Source: Synergistaceae bacterium (GTDB lineage: Bacteria; Synergistota; Synergistia; Synergistales; Synergistaceae). Taken from it: a stretch of 10,032 nucleotides of DNA. The DNA is taken from assembly GCA_031273585.1 (NCBI GenBank), contig JAISRP010000347.1, positions 1 through 10,032 on the forward strand, read 5' to 3'. The notes under the pieces are model-generated. The model worked only from the letters and a program-made list of their open reading frames with translations. It did no database searches and had not been told where the DNA came from. Shown piece after piece: positions 6,019 to 10,032 of the stretch. A program made the position numbers and the translations under genes. How positions within the stretch are numbered: the first letter of the stretch is position 1; each line of letters opens with the position of its first letter.

Positions 6019-7830
6019 TCAGCCGATTATCTCCTCGGCAAACTGCATCGAGTAAATCCGCAGGTAGTATCCTTTCTTTCGCAGCAGCTCGAGGTGCGTG
6101 CCCCTCTCGATGATCCTGCCATCCTTCACGACCAGTATGAGGTCCGCCATCTTTATCGTGGACAGGCGGTGGGCTATCAGGAACGAGGTCCGGTCCTGCA
6201 GTATGTTGGATATGGCGTTCTGGATCAGGCGCTCGGTCTCGGTGTCGATTGACGAGGTGGCCTCGTCGAGCACGAAGATCCGTGGGTTCGCCAGCACGGC
6301 GCGCGCAAACGAGATGAGCTGCTTCTCCCCGGTCGAGAGGCGGTCCCCTCCCTCGCCGACCTCGGTGTCGAGGCCCATCGGCAGTTTCGCTATGACCGAG
6401 TCGGCCGACACGAGCCTCGCTGCCGTTGCGATCTCCTCGTCCGTGGCGTCCAGCCTGCCGTAGCGGATGTTATCCCTGATGGTCCCGGAGAAGAGGTGTG
6501 GACTCTGCAGCACGTAACCTATGTTGGAGTGCAGCCAGAGCTGGGACCGCTCACGGTAGTCTCTGCCGTCGATCAGTATCCTGCCCTCGGTCGGCTCGAA
6601 GAACCTGCACACGAGGTTGACTAAGGTGGACTTGCCGGCCCCAGTCTCACCCACGATCGCGACGCAGGTCCCGGCCGGTATGCTCAGGTTGAAGTGTTCC
6701 AGCACGTACTCGTCGCCGTCGGGATATTTGAAAGTTACGTCGTCGAACATGATGTCGCCGGTTAGGGGCTCCCAGTTCTCGCGCCTGGGGTCGAAGCTGT
6801 CGCCGTACTTCTGGACTACCTCCGGGGAGTCCGTGATCTCCGGAGGGCGCTTGAGGAGCGCGTCGACTCGCTCGATGTTCGCCTGGGTGGCAGTTGCCTC
6901 GGAGAATATCCGGGACAGGTACTGAATCGGCTCGAATATGCCGATCGAGTAGGAGACGAGGGCCGAGAGGGTGCCGAACTCCATTGTGCCGGCGATCGCG
7001 TAAGAGCTGCCCTGGACTAGGATCATGGCGACAGCGAACGAGCCGAACATCAGCATCACCGGCGAGTAGACCGCGCTCTCGGCGGTCGAGCGGACGGCGC
7101 ACCTGAACATATTGTCCGCCAGGGCGTCGAACTCGCGCGCGTTTATGTCCTCGATGACGAGGGTCTTGGACGTTCGGGCCCCTAAGATGCCCTCGTTGAA
7201 CGAGCCTGTGATCATGGTGTTAGCCCTACGCACCGCCCTGTTGAACCCGAGTATGCGGTTCTGGAACCACCTGGTGACCAGTGCCATGACCGGTATCATG
7301 AGGGCGAGCCACATCCCCAGCCTTATGTCCAGGATCAGCATGGATATCACGGCGAATACTATGTACGAGAGCCCCCACATGACGTCCACGAGCCCCCACG
7401 CGACGAGCAGCCCGATCCTGTCAGTGTCCGACATGACGCGGGCAATTAAATAGCCCACGGGCGTCGTGTTGTAGAACGAGAGGGACAGGGTCTGAAGGTG
7501 GTCGAAGCACGCCCTCTTGAGGTCCCTGGAGAAGCCCATCTCAACCCGTATCGCGAGCCGTGTGAACAGCACGGTTGCTGCCATCTGAACGAAGATGACC
7601 GCGACGCCGGCCAGGGCGGAGGGGAGTATGCCGTCGGCCGTGCGGGGGAATATGAACCTGTCGATTATGTACTTCTGATACAGGGGTATGAAGACGTCGA
7701 TCAGGGAGCAGATCAGCATGAGGACTATTATCTCCGCGAGCGTCCGCAGAAACGGCCTGAAGAACGGGGCCATCGATATCCACGCCCTGAGGCTGAACGG
7801 CCTGTTGTGATAGTCGTCATCGTAATGCAT
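6019..7830 (-). CDS. ABC exporter half-transporter, subunit B (canonical catalytic site)
   Basis: 603 aa. An N-terminal six-helix exporter membrane domain (about 25-310) is fused to a nucleotide-binding domain (about 358-600). Motifs: Walker A GETGAGKST (394-402), Q-loop Q442, signature LSTGEKQ (498-504), Walker B IFVLDEATS with catalytic E523, and switch H554. The signature departs from LSGGQ while Walker B is canonical, the opposite pattern to the partner encoded just upstream. The two should form a heterodimer in the cytoplasmic membrane with one working and one degenerate ATP site, as in TM287/288, BmrCD and LmrCD. Its ATG overlaps the end of the partner gene by 14 nt, with purine-rich GGCGGA just ahead, so the genes are translationally coupled. 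The substrate is unknown; the family exports drugs, lipids or peptides. Confidence 0.92.
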   Translation of the reverse strand: MHYDDDYHNRPFSLRAWISMAPFFRPFLRTLAEIIVLMLICSLIDVFIPLYQKYIIDRFIFPRTADGILPSALAGVAVIFVQMAATVLFTRLAIRVEMGFSRDLKRACFDHLQTLSLSFYNTTPVGYLIARVMSDTDRIGLLVAWGLVDVMWGLSYIVFAVISMLILDIRLGMWLALMIPVMALVTRWFQNRILGFNRAVRRANTMITGSFNEGILGARTSKTLVIEDINAREFDALADNMFRCAVRSTAESAVYSPVMLMFGSFAVAMILVQGSSYAIAGTMEFGTLSALVSYSIGIFEPIQYLSRIFSEATATQANIERVDALLKRPPEITDSPEVVQKYGDSFDPRRENWEPLTGDIMFDDVTFKYPDGDEYVLEHFNLSIPAGTCVAIVGETGAGKSTLVNLVCRFFEPTEGRILIDGRDYRERSQLWLHSNIGYVLQSPHLFSGTIRDNIRYGRLDATDEEIATAARLVSADSVIAKLPMGLDTEVGEGGDRLSTGEKQLISFARAVLANPRIFVLDEATSSIDTETERLIQNAISNILQDRTSFLIAHRLSTIKMADLILVVKDGRIIERGTHLELLRKKGYYLRIYSMQFAEEIIG

Positions 7831-9667
7831 ATTTTCCGCCCGCCTCCTCTATCTCGTCCTCCACGCTCTGCTGCAAGTCCCTGATCCGCCTGTATATGCC
7901 GTTTTTCGCCATGAGCTCGCCCTGCGAGCCCATCTCGGCAATCGCTCCGTTCTCCATGACCATTATGACGTCCGCTCCCGAGAGGGACGTTATCCTGTGG
8001 GAGATGACGATCACGGTCGCGCCCCCAGCGAGGCGGGCCATCGCGCTCCGTATCCTGGATTCGGTCTCGGTGTCCACCGCGGAGAGGGAGTCGTCGAATA
8101 TCATTATCGGGGGGGCCTTCAAAATTGTGCGGGCAATCGCCACGCGCTGCTTCTGCCCGCCGGACAGGGTCACCCCGCGCTCGCCCACGAGGGTGTCGTA
8201 CCCCTTAGCGAACTGCATCACCGCGTCGTCGATCTGGGATATGGCGGACGCCTCCCTGATCTGTTCGATGGAGATGTCCCCGGAGAGGGAGGCCACGTTC
8301 TCGCCGATGGTGCGCGAGTAGAGGTGCGGCTCCTGGAGGACTATGCCGACGTTCTTCCGCAGCCACGCCCTCCTGTACCGGTTTATGTTCACCCCGCCTA
8401 TGCGGATCTCACCGCACCCGTCCTTCAGGTCGTACAGCCTGCACATCAGATGGGCCAGGGTCGTCTTGCCGGCGCCGGTCGCGCCTATGATGCCAAGCGT
8501 CGTCCCGCGCTTCACCGTGAAGGATATGTCCTTCAGCACGGGGGCATCCCCGTACGAGAACGATACGCGGTCGAACTCTATATCCCCGTCTATCGGGGAT
8601 TCGAGCGCGTCCGGGGGATCGGCCTCGGGGAGCGCGTCCAATATCTCCCGGATGCGCCCGACGGACACGCTGGTCTTGCTCGCCTCCGAGAGCACCCTGC
8701 CGAGCCCGCGCACCGGCCATATTATCATGGAGTTGTAGGTGAGAAAAACGATGAACTCGCCCACGGTCATGCCGCCGGATGCTGCCTGAAGCGCGCCGAC
8801 GGCGCATATCATGATCATCTGCATCCCCGTGATGAAGTCCCCGAAGCCCCAGAACGTGCTGAGGAGGTTCCCGAGGCGCACCCAGAGGTTCGCGTAGAGC
8901 TCGTTCTGCCGCGCGAACCGGTCCGCCTCGTATCGCTCGCGGCCGAACGCGCGGACGACCCTGACGCCGGTGAAGTTCTCCTGAGCTATGGAGAGGAGCT
9001 CCCCCTCGGCCTCGTCCACCACGAGGAACCTCTCGGCGGTCATCCGCAGGAACACGAACGAGTACAGGAAGATCACGGTGAGGAACGCGAACGAGGCGAG
9101 GGACAGGGCGGCGTTCATCTGAAACAGTATGCCGTACGCGAACGCGACGAGCACGATCGCGCGCACGATCTCTATGAGCTGGGTGAAGATGAAGTTTCGC
9201 ACGACCTCCACGTCCGACGTGCAGCGTTGGATTATATCCCCGGTCTGTATGCCGATGTGCCACTCGTAGGGCAGGGACTGGATGTGGGAGTACAGCCTGC
9301 ACCTCAGGCGCTTTACGAGCCCCTCCGCGCTCAGCGCGAGCGCCTTGCGGTAGACGTAGCTGCAGACGCCGCCGAACGCGGAGATGATCAACACTATCAC
9401 GCCGGCCTGATGTATGTTCTGCCGAAGCGACTCCGTCGAACTCCCTATGCCCAGCCACGAGAGGACCCATGCGGCGAACGGCAGGTCCGAGACCGGCATA
9501 CCCCCCACGACGTTGTCCACGGCAAACCTCACCACCTGCGGGAGGAGAAATCCGCAGATGACCGATATCAGCATGAAGACGACCGCGGTCAGATAAAGCG
9601 CCCTGCTGCCGTAGGAGAGGTCCCACAGCAGGGCGAGTCTCGGCCGTTTTTTCTCATCAATGAACAT
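7817..9667 (-). CDS. ABC exporter half-transporter, subunit A (degenerate catalytic site)
   Basis: 616 aa from the ATG at 9667. A six-helix exporter membrane domain (about 20-330) is followed by a nucleotide-binding domain (about 362-600). Motifs: Walker A GATGAGKTT (395-403), Q-loop Q445, a canonical LSGGQ signature (501-505), Walker B IMIFDDSLS in which D526 replaces the catalytic glutamate, and switch H557. Asp in place of Glu is typical of the degenerate half of heterodimeric exporters, and its partner is the overlapping downstream gene. The start is uncertain. A TTG at 9706 would add 13 residues but lies inside the leader ORF and has no ribosome-binding site; the ATG also lacks a strong one and sits 14 nt after the leader ORF stop, so translation may depend on reinitiation. 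Function as an exporter is well supported; the substrate is not known. Confidence 0.92.
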   Translation of the reverse strand: MFIDEKKRPRLALLWDLSYGSRALYLTAVVFMLISVICGFLLPQVVRFAVDNVVGGMPVSDLPFAAWVLSWLGIGSSTESLRQNIHQAGVIVLIISAFGGVCSYVYRKALALSAEGLVKRLRCRLYSHIQSLPYEWHIGIQTGDIIQRCTSDVEVVRNFIFTQLIEIVRAIVLVAFAYGILFQMNAALSLASFAFLTVIFLYSFVFLRMTAERFLVVDEAEGELLSIAQENFTGVRVVRAFGRERYEADRFARQNELYANLWVRLGNLLSTFWGFGDFITGMQMIMICAVGALQAASGGMTVGEFIVFLTYNSMIIWPVRGLGRVLSEASKTSVSVGRIREILDALPEADPPDALESPIDGDIEFDRVSFSYGDAPVLKDISFTVKRGTTLGIIGATGAGKTTLAHLMCRLYDLKDGCGEIRIGGVNINRYRRAWLRKNVGIVLQEPHLYSRTIGENVASLSGDISIEQIREASAISQIDDAVMQFAKGYDTLVGERGVTLSGGQKQRVAIARTILKAPPIMIFDDSLSAVDTETESRIRSAMARLAGGATVIVISHRITSLSGADVIMVMENGAIAEMGSQGELMAKNGIYRRIRDLQQSVEDEIEEAGGKYALR

Positions 9668-9671
9668 GGCC

Positions 9672-9692
9672 CGGTCCGTCTCTACGCGACCG
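9672..9692 (-). promoter_or_regulatory. Hairpin spanning the leader ORF stop, next to the ABC start codon
   Basis: An 8-bp stem with one bulged base: 9672-9676 pairs with 9688-9692, and 9677-9679 with 9684-9686, leaving a 4-nt loop. On the minus strand the leader's TAG (9684-9682) falls at the loop, and the stem ends 4 nt before the ABC ATG at 9667. A ribosome terminating or paused on the leader would melt it. Base pairing is seen; a regulatory role is inferred. Confidence 0.4.
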
Positions 9693-9723
9693 TGACGTCC
9701 AGGCAAGGGTGTGAGTGCGTCAT
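9682..9723 (-). CDS. Short leader ORF (13 aa) upstream of the ABC exporter operon
   Basis: The frame encodes MTHSHPCLDVTVA and ends in TAG. It has the best ribosome-binding site on this strand: GGGAGGAAG (complement of 9727-9735), 6 nt from the ATG counting from GGAGG. It lies between an extended -10 promoter and the ABC subunit A gene, in a different frame, with 14 nt from stop to the ABC ATG. The ABC gene has no comparable SD of its own. Leader peptides of this type precede inducible antibiotic-related ABC genes, for example bmrB ahead of bmrCD in Bacillus subtilis, where ribosome stalling switches on expression. No similarity in peptide sequence is claimed. It could instead only serve translational coupling. 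Confidence 0.5.
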   Translation of the reverse strand: MTHSHPCLDVTVA

Positions 9724-9760
9724 ATACTTCCTCCCGATGTCCTCGTTTATTCTGCTAAAA

Positions 9761-9769
9761 ATTATACCA
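9761..9769 (-). promoter_or_regulatory. Extended -10 promoter of the ABC exporter operon
   Basis: The minus strand reads TGGTATAAT, a perfect -10 hexamer (9766-9761) with the TGn extension. The expected transcript start is near 9754, giving a leader of about 30 nt before the 13-codon ORF at 9723. No proper -35 sits at 17 nt; a TTGACT (9779-9774) lies only 7 nt upstream of the -10, too close to serve. Extended -10 promoters often work without a good -35. Confidence 0.6.
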
Positions 9770-9796
9770 GCAAAGTCAAGCTCGGACGTATAAGCC

Positions 9797-10032
9797 AATA
9801 TGACTATCAAGTTAGATCATGCAGTTGGCGGCGAGCCGATGTTTAGGCGACTCTCTACGCGAATCTGACGCTTGACGAGCACTTCCATGTGCTTAAATCG
9901 CACGGCAAATTACGCCGGGAACAACGCGACCGACTTCCTGTCGGTCGCAGATTCGCTCCGTACAGCGAGGTGCGCCGAGGACAACGCGTTCGCCGAAACA
10001 TCGGCACTTGAGTCAAGCTAATAGTCATAATT
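9797..10032. repeat. Structured imperfect palindrome (possible MITE or non-coding RNA)
   Basis: There is no coding frame here. Nested inverted pairs converge on one centre: TATGACTAT (9799-9807) with ATAGTCATA (10021-10029); GCCGATGTTTAGGCG (9835-9849) with its complement at 9991-10005 (14 of 15); GCGAATCTG (9859-9867) with CAGATTCGC (9948-9956). Local hairpins include a perfect 9-bp stem with a TTCCT loop (9926-9948), AGCAC/GTGCT (9878-9893) and GCCGA/TCGGC (9992-10005). A 16-nt direct repeat ending ACAACGCG occurs at 9913-9928 and 9973-9988 (14 of 16 identical, 60 nt apart). Near-terminal inverted repeats and lack of genes suggest a small non-autonomous mobile element; a structured RNA is the alternative. 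The right boundary may lie outside the window, so no target duplication can be judged. Confidence 0.5.

Noticed and set aside
9774..9779. TTGACT on the minus strand as -35 of the ABC promoter
   Set aside because: It is only 7 nt from the TATAAT, far below the needed 16-18 nt, and no -10 lies at the right distance downstream of it.
7997..9793. A 598-codon open frame on the plus strand opposite ABC subunit A
   Set aside because: Its translation is low-complexity (rich in H, R, E, V, P) with no domain, and it is the mirror of strongly biased codons in a clearly conserved ABC gene. The same holds for long antisense frames at 308-1237, 1460-2488, 3874-4899 and 8409-9626.
9913..9988. CRISPR-like repeat pair
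   Set aside because: There are only two imperfect 16-nt repeats, they lie within a larger palindrome, and neither a third unit nor any cas gene is present.

Overview
The window reads as a moderately GC-rich bacterial chromosome segment, by eye about 60% GC. AGG (Arg) and ATA (Ile) codons are frequent even in conserved domains, Shine-Dalgarno (SD) motifs are of the AGGAGG type, and nothing looks phage-derived. The gene content is a FIST protein with a soluble hybrid kinase, an HD-GYP response regulator, a stand-alone CheX and a heterodimeric ABC exporter. This suits an anaerobic Clostridia-type Firmicute or a member of Synergistota. That placement is inference; no marker gene is present to settle it.

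Layout. Positions 1-120 hold a composite hairpin repeat (copy 1, cut by the window edge). A good sigma70-type promoter at 175-203 precedes a plus-strand signalling block: an HD-GYP response regulator (332-1357), a FIST sensory protein (1484-2638) with a G8 tract in its ribosome-binding site, and an 801-aa soluble hybrid histidine kinase with PAS, HisKA, HATPase, REC and HPt domains (2689-5094). A CheX-family phosphatase gene converges on the kinase from the minus strand (5143-5634). Copy 2 of the hairpin repeat lies at 5855-6011, inverted relative to copy 1. It sits directly after two overlapping minus-strand ABC exporter half-transporter genes (7817-9667, then 6019-7830). These are preceded by a 13-codon leader ORF (9682-9723) with a strong SD, a hairpin over its stop codon, and an extended -10 promoter (9761-9769). 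The right end, 9797-10032, is a gene-free, strongly structured imperfect palindrome of about 235 nt.

How the parts may work together (inference). The FIST protein could bind a ligand and control the adjacent kinase, as NosP-type FIST proteins do with their partner hybrid kinases. Phosphate would pass H207 to D514 to H666 within the kinase, then to D51 of the response regulator, which would control c-di-GMP hydrolysis through its HD-GYP domain; CheX could drain the relay. The ABC pair has the complementary site degeneracy of heterodimeric multidrug-type exporters, and its leader ORF suggests translation-coupled, possibly inhibitor-responsive, expression. The two inverted hairpin repeats bracket the whole signalling block, so recombination between them could invert it.
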